From Streptomyces spinosisporus (GTDB taxonomy: Bacteria > Actinomycetota > Actinomycetes > Streptomycetales > Streptomycetaceae): a stretch of 64,000 nt of DNA. The stretch is from positions 29,650-93,649 of the forward strand of contig NZ_JALDAX010000025.1 in NCBI RefSeq assembly GCF_022698145.1, written 5' to 3'. A program made the translations under genes and the position numbers. Of this stretch, positions 15,937 through 24,031 are shown piece by piece (the stretch's first letter is position 1; the number at the start of each line of letters is the position of its first letter). The notes beneath the pieces are model-generated. The model was not told the origin of the DNA, ran no database searches, and saw only the letters and a list, made by a program, of their open reading frames with translations.

Positions 15937-16544
15937 AGCTCGTCGTCGTCTCGGCGGGACTGAGCGTGCCGTCCTCCACCCGGCTGCTGGCCGACCGGCT
16001 GGCCGCCGCGGTGGGGCGGCGCACCCCGGTCGACACCGAGGTCGTGGAGCTGCGCGACCTCGCCGTGGAGATCGCGCACAACCTCACCAGCGGATTCCCG
16101 GGGCCCGCCCTGTCCGCCGCCCAGGAGGCCGTGACCGGCGCCGACGGACTGATCGTCGTCACGCCGGTGTTCTCGGCCTCGTACAGCGGACTGTTCAAGT
16201 CCTTCTTCGACGTGCTCGACAAGGACGCCCTGGCGGGCAAGCCGGTGCTGATCGCAGCGACCGGCGGCACCGCCCGGCACTCCCTGGTGCTGGAGCACGC
16301 ACTGCGCCCCCTCTTCGCCTACCTGCGCGCGGTGGTCGTCCCCACCGGGGTCTACGCCGCCTCCGAGGACTGGGGCGCCGAGGGCCTGGAGGACAGGATC
16401 GACCGGGCGGCGCAGGAGCTGGCGGCGCTGATGACGGGCCTGTCGGCGGCGCGCCCGGTCCGGCCGGTCAGGGACGACTTCGACGTGGTGCCGTTCGCCG
16501 AGCGGCTCGCGGCGCTGTCGCAAGGGGGCGGCGGGCTGCAGTGA
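15933..16544 (+). CDS. LLM-partnered FMN reductase, CE1759 family
   Basis: A 203-residue flavodoxin-fold NAD(P)H:FMN reductase that should supply reduced FMN to the LLM oxidoreductase encoded upstream. The phosphate-binding loop is SAGLSVPSSTRLLADRLA and the flavin-contact segment is VVTPVFSASYSGLFKSFFDVLD. The 4-bp ATGA overlap with the upstream gene fixes the start and implies a two-component flavin system made in fixed proportion. Confidence 0.9.
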   Translation: MKLVVVSAGLSVPSSTRLLADRLAAAVGRRTPVDTEVVELRDLAVEIAHNLTSGFPGPALSAAQEAVTGADGLIVVTPVFSASYSGLFKSFFDVLDKDALAGKPVLIAATGGTARHSLVLEHALRPLFAYLRAVVVPTGVYAASEDWGAEGLEDRIDRAAQELAALMTGLSAARPVRPVRDDFDVVPFAERLAALSQGGGGLQ

Positions 16545-16573
16545 GACGGCGGAAGGCGCACCGGCGGGCCGTG

Positions 16574-16654
16574 CCTGTGACGGTGAGGCGGGGCCCTGTG
16601 ACGGTGAGGCCGCGCCTGTGACGGTGAGGCCGGGCCTGTGACGGTGAGAGCGCG
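16574..16654. repeat. 20-21-bp tandem repeat, four copies
   Basis: The core CCTGTGACGGTGAG recurs at 16574, 16595, 16615 and 16635. The array lies between the FMN reductase and the response regulator, about 65 bp upstream of the regulator's start. The period is close to two helical turns, so sites recur on one face of the DNA, as expected for a response-regulator binding array. Confidence 0.85.
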
Positions 16655-16720
16655 GTAAAAAGGCTGATCGTGGTCCGGCTCACCCGGCTGAACCACGACC
16701 GGCCAAGGCAGACTGGATGC

Positions 16721-17440
16721 GTGCCCCAGACTGTGCTGCTCGCCGAAGACGACCGTGCCATCCGCCATGCCCTGCAGCGGGCCCTGAGCCTTGAGGGCTA
16801 CCAGGTCATCGCGGTCGCCGACGGCGTCGAGGCGCTCGCGCAGGCCCACAAGTCGCCGCCGGACGTCCTCCTGCTGGACGTGATGATGCCCGGCATCGAC
16901 GGGCTCCAGGTCTGCCGGGTGCTGCGGGCCGAGGGCGACCGCACACCGATCCTCATGCTCACCGCGCTCGTCGAGACCGCGGACCGGATCGCGGGCCTGG
17001 ACGCGGGCGCCGACGACTACGTGGTCAAGCCGTTCGACGTCGAGGAGGTCTTCGCGCGGCTGCGCGCCCTGCTGCGCCGCACCAGCCCCGACAACGGCCA
17101 GCCGGCCGGCCAGCCGAAGGAGCAGCCCCAGGCCCCCGACCGGCAGATCGAGGCCGCGGGCCTGCGCATGGACGTACAGGCCCGCCGCGCCTGGCGCGGC
17201 GAACGCGAACTGGAGCTGACCCGCACGGAGTTCGAACTCCTCGAACTGCTGGTGCGCAACGCCGGGATCGTCCTGGACCACTCCACCATCTACGACCGCA
17301 TCTGGGGCTACGACTTCGGGCCCGGCTCCAAGAACCTCGCCGTCTACGTCGGCTACCTGCGCCGCAAGCTCGACGAACCCACGGCCCCGGCCCTGATCCA
17401 CACGATCCGCGGTGTGGGTTACGTGCTCCGGGAGGACTGA
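16721..17440 (+). CDS. OmpR-type response regulator (MprA-like)
   Basis: A 239-residue two-component regulator. The receiver domain has the acidic pocket LAEDD, the phosphorylation site Asp in LLLDVMMPG (about residue 53) and the Lys in VVKPFD. The C-terminal OmpR winged helix reads LTRTEFELLELLVRNAG to YVGYLRRKLDE. A Gln/Pro-rich linker joins the domains. The GTG at 16721 gives the expected N-terminus VPQTVLLAEDDRAIR; a weak -10-like CAGACT lies six bases upstream, so the message may be leaderless. The partner kinase starts one base after its stop codon. A four-copy repeat upstream may be its own binding site. Confidence 0.93.
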   Translation: MPQTVLLAEDDRAIRHALQRALSLEGYQVIAVADGVEALAQAHKSPPDVLLLDVMMPGIDGLQVCRVLRAEGDRTPILMLTALVETADRIAGLDAGADDYVVKPFDVEEVFARLRALLRRTSPDNGQPAGQPKEQPQAPDRQIEAAGLRMDVQARRAWRGERELELTRTEFELLELLVRNAGIVLDHSTIYDRIWGYDFGPGSKNLAVYVGYLRRKLDEPTAPALIHTIRGVGYVLRED

Positions 17441-18862
17441 GTGAGCCGGCTCAGGTGGCTGCCGACCCTACGGCGTCCCGGGCTGGTCTCCCTGCGTACG
17501 ACGTTCGCCGTGTCGTTCGCGGCGGTCACCGCCGCCGTCACGGTGCTGGTCGGCGTGCTGTCGTACAGCGCGGCCGCCCGGCTGGTCCGCGTCGACCAGG
17601 AGTCCGTGTTCGACCAAGTCGTGCAGGACGTACGGGACGAGGTGAGCCGGCACCGGATGACGCCGGAGGACTTCTCCTCGTCCGCGCCGGGGCACGACGT
17701 GGTGCGGCCCGCCCGGACCGACGTACAGGTGCTGGGGCCAAACGGCGACGTCGTCGACCGCGGCAGGCCCGGCCTGCCGGTCACGGCCGCCGACCGCTCG
17801 ATCGTGGAGAGCCGGGCGGCCGGGAGGATGGTCGAGCACAAGGACGTCGACGTCGCCGAGGACGTCTACCGCATCGCCACCGTCTCGCTCGGCGACGGCC
17901 GGGGCGCGGTGCAGGTCGCGCAGGAGTTCAGCGACACCGAGGACCTGCTGCGGGCCCTGCAGCAGCGCACGCTGATCCTGATGGGCGCGGTGGTGCTCGG
18001 CGCGGGCCTGTTCGGCTGGTGGCTGGCCCGGCGCATCACCCGCCGGTTGATCATCCTCACCTCGGCCGCGGAGAACGTCGCCCGCACCCGCCGGCTCGGC
18101 ATCGAGGTGCCCGTCACCGGCTACGACGAGGTGGGCCGGCTCGGCCGCGCCTTCGACCGCATGCTGGGCCGCCTCGCCCAGTCGGAGGAGGACCAGCGCC
18201 GCCTGGTCCAGGACGCGGGACACGAACTGCGCACACCGCTCACCTCGCTCCGTACGAACATCTCCCTGCTGCGCCGGATCGACGAACTGCCGCCCGCCGC
18301 GCGCGAGGACCTGGTCGCCGACCTCGGCCAGGAGGCCCGCGAGCTGACCGACCTGGTGAACGAGCTGGTGGACCTGGCGGCGGGACAGTCCGACAGCGAG
18401 CCCCCGCAGCGGGTGGACCTCGCCGAGATCGCCGAGGACGTCGCGGGGCTCGCCCGGCGCCGCACCGGCCGCGAGGTCAGGGTGCGCGCGAGCGGCGACA
18501 CGACGACCGACGGGCGGCCGGGGATGCTGCAGCGCGCGATGTCCAACCTGGTCGAGAACGCGGCCAAGTTCGACCGCGACGGCACGGGCCCCATCGAGAT
18601 CGCCGTCCTCGGCCCCGCCCGCCCGGGCACGGTCCGCGTCGAGGTCCTCGACCGCGGCCCCGGAATCGCCGAATGCGACCTGCTCCGCATCTTCGACCGC
18701 TTCTACCGCGCCACGGACGCCCGCTCCCTCCCCGGCTCCGGCCTCGGCCTGTCGATCGTCCGCGAGGTCGCCACAGCCCACGGCGGCGCCCCGTTCGCCT
18801 TCCGCCGCGAGGGCGGGGGCTCGGTGATCGGCTTCTCGGTGGTGGGGGTGCCTCCGGCCTGA
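17441..18862 (+). CDS. Membrane sensor histidine kinase (MprB-like)
   Basis: A 473-residue sensor kinase and the partner of the adjacent OmpR-type regulator. The order is: a first membrane span (TTFAVSFAAVTAAVTVLVG), an extracellular sensor segment of about 130 residues, a second span (TLILMGAVVLGAGLFGWWLA), a HAMP domain, HisKA with the phospho-acceptor in HELRTPLT (about residue 261), and HATPase with NLVENAAKFD, DRGPGI and GSGLGLSIV. The GTG start follows the regulator's stop directly. The signal is unknown; MprAB-type systems respond to envelope stress. Confidence 0.92.
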   Translation: MSRLRWLPTLRRPGLVSLRTTFAVSFAAVTAAVTVLVGVLSYSAAARLVRVDQESVFDQVVQDVRDEVSRHRMTPEDFSSSAPGHDVVRPARTDVQVLGPNGDVVDRGRPGLPVTAADRSIVESRAAGRMVEHKDVDVAEDVYRIATVSLGDGRGAVQVAQEFSDTEDLLRALQQRTLILMGAVVLGAGLFGWWLARRITRRLIILTSAAENVARTRRLGIEVPVTGYDEVGRLGRAFDRMLGRLAQSEEDQRRLVQDAGHELRTPLTSLRTNISLLRRIDELPPAAREDLVADLGQEARELTDLVNELVDLAAGQSDSEPPQRVDLAEIAEDVAGLARRRTGREVRVRASGDTTTDGRPGMLQRAMSNLVENAAKFDRDGTGPIEIAVLGPARPGTVRVEVLDRGPGIAECDLLRIFDRFYRATDARSLPGSGLGLSIVREVATAHGGAPFAFRREGGGSVIGFSVVGVPPA

Positions 18863-18956
18863 GGGCCGAGTGTCAGACTCACCGGCGCTGAAACAGCCGG
18901 CGGGTCCGGAGGGGGAGTTCGGGGGCAGGCCAAGACACAGTGACCGCAAGCCAAGC

Positions 18957-19388
18957 TCACGGCCAGACAAGGCAATAGGGCTGATGCCCCGCCTCATGCA
19001 GCCGATGGCTGAAGTCCTGCCACTCGTGCAGCAGCTGGTACACGTTGAACGCGTCGCGCGGACCCCCGCGGTCCGGGACCGTCGACCAGATGAAGGCTGC
19101 GGCGCCCACCGCCTCCTCGCCTATGCCGCGCAGGGGGTCGACGACGGTCGTGGGGAGTTTGACCACGGCGTAGTCGGGGTGGAGGACGACCAGTTCCAGC
19201 GGGGGGACCTTGTGCAGGGGGACGCCTTCGATGCCGGTGAGGACCATCGCCGCCATCGTCTCCGGCTTGATCTTGGTGAACATGCCGTTCATCCCGAGCT
19301 CGTCGCCGCCGAGTTCCTCCGGGCGCATCGAGATCGGGACGCGGGCAGCGGTCGCACCGTCCGGCGCGCCGAAGTACTTGTAGGTCAC
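18957..19388 (-). CDS. Conserved hypothetical protein, 143 aa
   Basis: A soluble protein starting VTYKYFGAPDGATAARVPISMRP with no signal peptide or membrane span. Its sequence is well-formed and evenly hydrophobic (LELVVLHPDYAVVKLPTTVVDP, AFNVYQLLHEWQDFSHRLHE), with high-GC codon use, so it is clearly coding. I believe similar proteins are widespread in Streptomyces, but I cannot name a domain. The GTG at 19388 overlaps the stop of a possible 63-codon upstream frame. It is convergent with the sensor kinase gene. Confidence 0.72.
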   Translation of the reverse strand: MTYKYFGAPDGATAARVPISMRPEELGGDELGMNGMFTKIKPETMAAMVLTGIEGVPLHKVPPLELVVLHPDYAVVKLPTTVVDPLRGIGEEAVGAAAFIWSTVPDRGGPRDAFNVYQLLHEWQDFSHRLHEAGHQPYCLVWP

Positions 19389-19576
19389 CCCCACCCGACC
19401 ACCATTCCTGCTCCCCGACCGGAGCGACTCGGCCCGGCCGGGCTCGTTCGATAGACCCTGAGTCTGACGGGCTTCGGCCTCCTCCGCCGCGCGTCGGTGC
19501 CTTCCCCGCCGGGCACGTCGAGGACCCAGGTCGTCAGTCCCCTCGCCCAGTCCGCCACCGCGATGCATATCTCCAC
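19385..19576 (-). CDS. Possible 63-residue upstream reading frame
   Basis: A short frame that starts with GTG at 19576 (VEICIAVADWARGLTTWVLD) and ends in a 4-bp GTGA overlap with the 143-residue gene downstream, the usual arrangement of co-translated Streptomyces genes. The first 30 codons have Streptomyces-like third-position GC; the rest is Arg/Pro/Gly-rich and less convincing. There is no recognisable domain. It may be a leader peptide, a degraded N-terminus or not a gene. Confidence 0.3.
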   Translation of the reverse strand: MEICIAVADWARGLTTWVLDVPGGEGTDARRRRPKPVRLRVYRTSPAGPSRSGRGAGMVVGWG

Positions 19577-19917
19577 CCGACTGCTTTTCTAGGACGCGTG
19601 GCCCCCGCCGCGCAACCCGATCATCGTGTCAGTGACCTCCCCCACGGCCGCCCGCCGAAACGTGCGCTGAAACACCTGTCCGCAGGATCTTCGCAGCCCC
19701 TGAACACGCCTCCGTACATCCATCTGAGCATCTATACGTACGCAGGGCCGTTTGAGCTGTGTGAATCAGGTCCCAGTTTCGCAGATCATCCCGGGAGGCG
19801 GCCGGCTCCCGGTCGGCGGCAGCGCCCCGCTGTCACCGGCACCCCCTGGCCTACCCTGAGGAGGTCACTGGCAACCGGAGCCGGAAGAGTCGGAGAAGGT
19901 CGGAGAAGTCGCGGGTC
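19577..19917. other. 341-bp non-coding region upstream of hemL
   Basis: I see no gene here. It contains a hairpin (CCGGGAG at 19791-19797 paired with CTCCCGG at 19806-19812), a -10-like TACCCT at 19853-19858, and a GTCGGAGAAG direct repeat close to the hemL start. The region probably holds the hemL promoter and leader. Confidence 0.5.
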
Positions 19918-21237
19918 ATGAGCGAACTGCCATATTCATACGAAGCGCCTGTCTCGCAGGCTCTGTTCGACCGGGCCGAGGCCGTCACACCGGGCGGTGT
20001 GAACTCGCCCGTGCGCGCCTTCCGTGCCGTGGGCGGCACGCCCCGCTTCATGGTCGCGGGCAAGGGGGCGTATCTGACGGACGCGGACGGCCGGGACTAC
20101 GTCGACCTGGTGTGTTCCTGGGGACCGATGATCCTCGGGCACTCCCACCCCGAGGTCGTCGCCGCCGTCCAGGAGGCCGTCGCGCGCGGCACCTCCTTCG
20201 GCACGCCCGGTGAGGGCGAGGTCGCGCTGGCCGAGGAGATGGTCGCCCGGATCGAGCCCCTGGAGCAGGTGCGGCTCGTCTCCAGCGGGACCGAGGCGAC
20301 CATGAGCGCCATCCGGCTGGCCCGCGGGTTCACCCGCCGCTCCAAGGTGATCAAGTTCGCCGGGTGTTACCACGGTCATGTCGACTCGCTGCTGGCCTCG
20401 GCGGGCAGCGGGGTCGCGACCTTCGCGCTGCCCGACACCCCCGGCGTCACCGGCGCCCAGGCCGGCGACACCATCGTCCTGCCGTACAACGACCTGGAGT
20501 CCGTCCACGAGGCCTTCCACCGCCACCCCGGCGAGATCGCCTGTGTGATCACCGAGGCCTCGCCCGGGAACATGGGCGTCGTGCCGCCCCGGCCCGGCTT
20601 CAACCAGGGGCTGAAGGACGCCTGCGAGAAGAACGGCGCGCTGTTCATCTCCGACGAGGTGATGACCGGCTTCCGCACCAGCCGCGCCGGGTGGTACGGC
20701 ATCGACGGCGTACGGCCCGACCTGATGACCTTCGGCAAGGTCATGGGCGGCGGCTTCCCGGCCGCGGCCTTCGGCGGCCGCGCCGACGTCATGGCGCACC
20801 TCGCGCCCGCCGGACCCGTCTACCAGGCCGGCACCCTCTCCGGGAACCCGGTCGCCACCGCCGCCGGCCTCGCCCAGCTGCGGCTGCTCGACGACGCCGC
20901 GTACGACAAGGTCGACGCCGTATCGGAGCAGATCCGCACGCTCGTCACCGAGGCGCTGACCAAGGAGGGCGTGGCGCACCGGCTGCAGAACGCCTCCAAC
21001 ATGTTCTCCGTCTTCTTCACGGACCGTGAGGTCCGCGACTACGAGGACGCCAAGAAGCAGGAGTCCTTCCGCTTCACCGCCTTCTTCCACTCGATGCTGT
21101 CGCAGGGCGTCTATCTGCCGCCCTCGTCCTTCGAGTCCTGGTTCGTGTCCACGGCCCACGACGAACAGGCCGTACAGCGCATCGCCGACGCCCTTCCGGC
21201 GGCGGCCCGAGCGGCGGCGGAGGCCACGGCAGCATGA
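19918..21237 (+). CDS. hemL: Glutamate-1-semialdehyde 2,1-aminomutase
   Basis: A PLP enzyme that converts glutamate-1-semialdehyde to 5-aminolevulinate, the C5-pathway entry to haem and corrin synthesis, in the cytoplasm. At 439 aa it is the normal length. Family blocks are VTPGGVNSPVRAF, LVCSWGPMILGHSHP, VSSGTEATMSAIRLARG, ISDEVMTGFR and the PLP lysine in TFGKVMGGGFP (K274). The next gene overlaps its stop codon by ATGA. Its position next to cytochrome c maturation genes links haem supply with haem use. Confidence 0.97.
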   Translation: MSELPYSYEAPVSQALFDRAEAVTPGGVNSPVRAFRAVGGTPRFMVAGKGAYLTDADGRDYVDLVCSWGPMILGHSHPEVVAAVQEAVARGTSFGTPGEGEVALAEEMVARIEPLEQVRLVSSGTEATMSAIRLARGFTRRSKVIKFAGCYHGHVDSLLASAGSGVATFALPDTPGVTGAQAGDTIVLPYNDLESVHEAFHRHPGEIACVITEASPGNMGVVPPRPGFNQGLKDACEKNGALFISDEVMTGFRTSRAGWYGIDGVRPDLMTFGKVMGGGFPAAAFGGRADVMAHLAPAGPVYQAGTLSGNPVATAAGLAQLRLLDDAAYDKVDAVSEQIRTLVTEALTKEGVAHRLQNASNMFSVFFTDREVRDYEDAKKQESFRFTAFFHSMLSQGVYLPPSSFESWFVSTAHDEQAVQRIADALPAAARAAAEATAA

Positions 21238-21944
21238 GCGAGAGCAGCAACACGGCGGGCAGCGACATCACCGTCGTCCATGTGATGCGCCACGGCGAGG
21301 TCGACAACCCCAGCGGGGTCCTGTACGGGCGCCTCGGCGGATACCACCTCTCCGAGCTCGGCCGGCAGATGGCCGACCGGGTCGCCGAGCACCTGGCGCC
21401 GCGCGACATCACCTATGTCTGCGCCTCCCCGCTGGAGCGCGCCCAGGAGACGGCGACACCGATCGCCAAGGCGCACGGTCTCGACCTCGCCACCGACGAG
21501 CGGCTCATCGAGGCCGACAACGTCTTCCAGGGCAGGACCTTCGGCGTCGGGGACGGCGCGCTGCGCCGGCCCGCCAACTGGAAGTACCTGACCAACCCCT
21601 TCAAGCCGTCGTGGGGCGAGCCGTACGTCGACATCGTCGTACGGATGATGCAGGCGCTGGAGGCCGCCAAGGAGCAGGCCCGCGGGCACGAGGCGGTCCT
21701 CGTCAGCCATCAGCTGCCGATCTGGACCGTGCGGTCGTACGTCGAGAAGCGGCGCCTGTGGCACGACCCGCGCAAGCGGCAGTGCACGCTGGCGTCCCTG
21801 ACGAGCTTCACCTACCAGGGCGACAAGCTCGTCTCCGTCGGCTACAGCGAACCGGCCCGCGATCTCGTCCCCGCCCATCTCCTCGCGGGCGCGAAGCCGG
21901 CCAAGGGCAAGGACAAGGGTCGGAGCAAGGCCTTCGGCGCCTGA
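21234..21944 (+). CDS. Histidine phosphatase family protein
   Basis: A 236-residue phosphoglycerate mutase-like phosphatase. The catalytic RHGE motif is in HVMRHGEVDNP, with a second conserved histidine in VLVSHQLPIW. The start overlaps the hemL stop by 4 bp, so it is translationally coupled to hemL. The tail is Lys/Ala-rich. The substrate is unknown; the conserved coupling to hemL suggests a housekeeping role linked to haem synthesis, which is an inference. Confidence 0.88.
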   Translation: MSESSNTAGSDITVVHVMRHGEVDNPSGVLYGRLGGYHLSELGRQMADRVAEHLAPRDITYVCASPLERAQETATPIAKAHGLDLATDERLIEADNVFQGRTFGVGDGALRRPANWKYLTNPFKPSWGEPYVDIVVRMMQALEAAKEQARGHEAVLVSHQLPIWTVRSYVEKRRLWHDPRKRQCTLASLTSFTYQGDKLVSVGYSEPARDLVPAHLLAGAKPAKGKDKGRSKAFGA

Positions 21945-22028
21945 GCGGGAGAGGGAACTCGCCCCGTTTGGGTTCCCTGTACTGCCCGTGCTGTTTTGTT
22001 ACGAGAGCAACATATTTGCGATGAACCT

Positions 22029-22084
22029 CCCCGTTCGTCATGTCCTCTGACTGGGTGACCAGCACAGGACATGACGAATCGGGG
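22029..22084. promoter_or_regulatory. Long near-perfect inverted repeat before the NodB-like lipoprotein gene
   Basis: The 18-bp arm 22029-22046 is mirrored at 22066-22084 with one extra base, separated by 19 bp. The right arm ends five bases before the start codon at 22090. It could fold in the mRNA leader and hide the ribosome site, or bind a dimeric protein at the DNA level. A -10-like CATATT lies just upstream. Confidence 0.75.
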
Positions 22085-22089
22085 TTGGA

Positions 22090-23367
22090 ATGCGCGCTCT
22101 CACTCGCAGGGGAATGCTCGGTCTCGGCGCGGGTGCCGCGGCCGCCGCCGGGCTCTCGGCGTGCGGCTCCCTCAAACCGTCAGACGGGTCCACCCATGCT
22201 TCGGGTTCCCAGGGCGGCAGGTCCGGCAGCTCAGTGCCCTCCGCCCGCCCCATCGGCGACGGTTCGACCTCGTACACCGGCAAGCAGCCCCACCAGCCGG
22301 ACAGGCCCGAGCCGTTGGAGCCCGGTCAGGCCCCGCCCCAGTTCGTGATCTTCTCCTGGGACGGCGCCGGCGAGGTCGGCAACGGCCTCTTCCCGCGCTT
22401 CCTCGACCTGGCGAAGGAGCACGGCGCGTCCATGACCTTCTTCCTGTCCGGGCTGTATCTGCTGCCCGAGTCCAAGAAGCGCCTCTACGACCCGCCGAAC
22501 AACCCGCGCGGCGCCTCCGACATCGGCTACCTCACGAACGAGCACATCAAGGCCACGCTCACCAACGTCCGCCGCGCCTGGCTCGAAGGGCACGAGATAG
22601 GCACCCACTTCAACGGCCACTTCTGCTCCGGCTACGGCACCGTCGGCAACTGGACGCCCGCGCAGTGGAGGAGCGAGATCCAGCAGGCGAAGGCCTTCGT
22701 GAAGGAGTGGCGCAGCAACACCGGCTTCAGCGACCTGCCCTCCCTGCCCTTCGACTACGACAAGGAACTCGTCGGCGGGCGCACCCCCTGTCTGCTCGGC
22801 CAGAACAACCTGCTGCCCACCGCCAAGGAACTCGGCTGGCGCTACGACGCCTCCTCGCCCGGCGGCCGCCAGGTCTGGCCCGTGAAGAAGCAGGGCGTCT
22901 GGGACCTGCCGCTGCAGCAGATCCCCTTCCCCGGGCGCAGCTTCGAGGTCCTGTCGATGGACTACAACATGCTCGCGAACCAGTCGGTCAACTCGACCAA
23001 CGCCCCCGCCTACCACTACCCGGCCTGGCGCACCCAGGCAGCGAACGCCTACATATCCGGCTTCAAGCGGGCGTACGAGACCAACCGGGCGCCCTTCTTC
23101 GTCGGCAACCACTTCGAGCAGTGGAACGGCGGCATCTACATGGACGCCGTCGAGGAGGCGTTCAAGCACATCGCGCGCGAGAAGGACAAGGGCGCGGACG
23201 TGCGCCTCGTCTCCTTCAGGCAGTACGTCGACTGGATGGACGTACAAAAGCCCGAGGTGCTCGCCAAGCTGCGCACGCTCGACGTCGGACAGGCTCCCGC
23301 GGGCGGCTGGAAGTCCTTCCTGAAGGAGGCCGCGTCGACGCCTTCGTCGACCGCCTCCGCGACCTGA
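22090..23367 (+). CDS. NodB-like polysaccharide deacetylase lipoprotein
   Basis: A 425-residue exported protein. An Arg-rich N-terminus and hydrophobic stretch end at a lipobox (LSACG). After a Ser/Gly/Pro linker comes a NodB-type barrel: FVIFSWDGAGEVG holds the metal aspartate, and the HxxxH pair is in GTHFNGHF. The fold suggests metal-dependent removal of acetyl groups from a cell-wall or secreted polysaccharide, but the catalytic set is only partly canonical. It lies 45 bp upstream of the TlpA-like gene and could be the first gene of the cytochrome c maturation transcript. Confidence 0.75.
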   Translation: MRALTRRGMLGLGAGAAAAAGLSACGSLKPSDGSTHASGSQGGRSGSSVPSARPIGDGSTSYTGKQPHQPDRPEPLEPGQAPPQFVIFSWDGAGEVGNGLFPRFLDLAKEHGASMTFFLSGLYLLPESKKRLYDPPNNPRGASDIGYLTNEHIKATLTNVRRAWLEGHEIGTHFNGHFCSGYGTVGNWTPAQWRSEIQQAKAFVKEWRSNTGFSDLPSLPFDYDKELVGGRTPCLLGQNNLLPTAKELGWRYDASSPGGRQVWPVKKQGVWDLPLQQIPFPGRSFEVLSMDYNMLANQSVNSTNAPAYHYPAWRTQAANAYISGFKRAYETNRAPFFVGNHFEQWNGGIYMDAVEEAFKHIAREKDKGADVRLVSFRQYVDWMDVQKPEVLAKLRTLDVGQAPAGGWKSFLKEAASTPSSTASAT

Positions 23368-23412
23368 GGGGGGTGCGCAAGATCCCCAGAACGGGCATGC
23401 GAAACTTTTCAC

Positions 23413-24030
23413 ATGAGTGCCGCCAACCGCGCCCCCTTGCGCTCGAAGCTCAGCCGTGCCGCCCTGCTCCCCGCGGTGGCCGCGGCCTCCGCGCTGACCC
23501 TGTCCGCGTGCAGCAGCGGGGGCGCCTCCGGCGGGGGCGGTGACACCAACTTCGTCATGGGCAAGGACGGCATCTCCACCGCCAAGAAGGGGGAGCGGGC
23601 GGCGGCACCCGACCTCTCCGGCAAGACGGTCAACGGGGGAAAGCTCGACGTCGCCTCCTACAAGGGCAAGGTCGTCGTCCTGAACGTCTGGGGCTCCTGG
23701 TGCGCGCCCTGCCGTGCCGAGGCGCCCAACTTCGAGAAGGTCTCCAAGGACCTCGGGACCAAGGGCGTCCAGTTCGTCGGCATCAACACCCGCGACACCA
23801 GCATCCAGAACGCGGTCGCCTTCGAGAAGCAGTACGGCATCAGCTACGAGAGCCTGTACGACCCCACGGGAAAGCTGATGCTCCGCTTCAAGAAGGGCAC
23901 CCTCAACCCGCAGGCCGTCCCCTCCACGCTCGTCCTCGACCGCGAGGGGAAGATCGCCGCCCGCTCGCTTGCCGGGCTCAGCGAGGACAACCTGCGCAAG
24001 ATGATCGCCCCGGTCCTCGCGGAGAAGTGA
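23413..24030 (+). CDS. TlpA/ResA-like thioredoxin lipoprotein
   Basis: A 205-residue extracytoplasmic thiol-disulphide protein. The signal peptide ends in a lipobox (LSACS); the thioredoxin domain carries the active site WCAPC (about residues 96-100) in NVWGSWCAPCRAEAP and the cis-proline region AVPSTLVLDREG. It should keep apocytochrome c cysteines reduced for haem attachment, taking electrons from CcdA. The ccdA gene starts one base after its stop codon, so the genes are clearly co-transcribed. Confidence 0.9.
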   Translation: MSAANRAPLRSKLSRAALLPAVAAASALTLSACSSGGASGGGGDTNFVMGKDGISTAKKGERAAAPDLSGKTVNGGKLDVASYKGKVVVLNVWGSWCAPCRAEAPNFEKVSKDLGTKGVQFVGINTRDTSIQNAVAFEKQYGISYESLYDPTGKLMLRFKKGTLNPQAVPSTLVLDREGKIAARSLAGLSEDNLRKMIAPVLAEK

Positions 24031-24031
24031 C

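Noticed and set aside
16574..16654. CRISPR-like repeat array
   Set aside because: Tandem 20-bp copies without spacers; better explained as regulatory sites or slippage.
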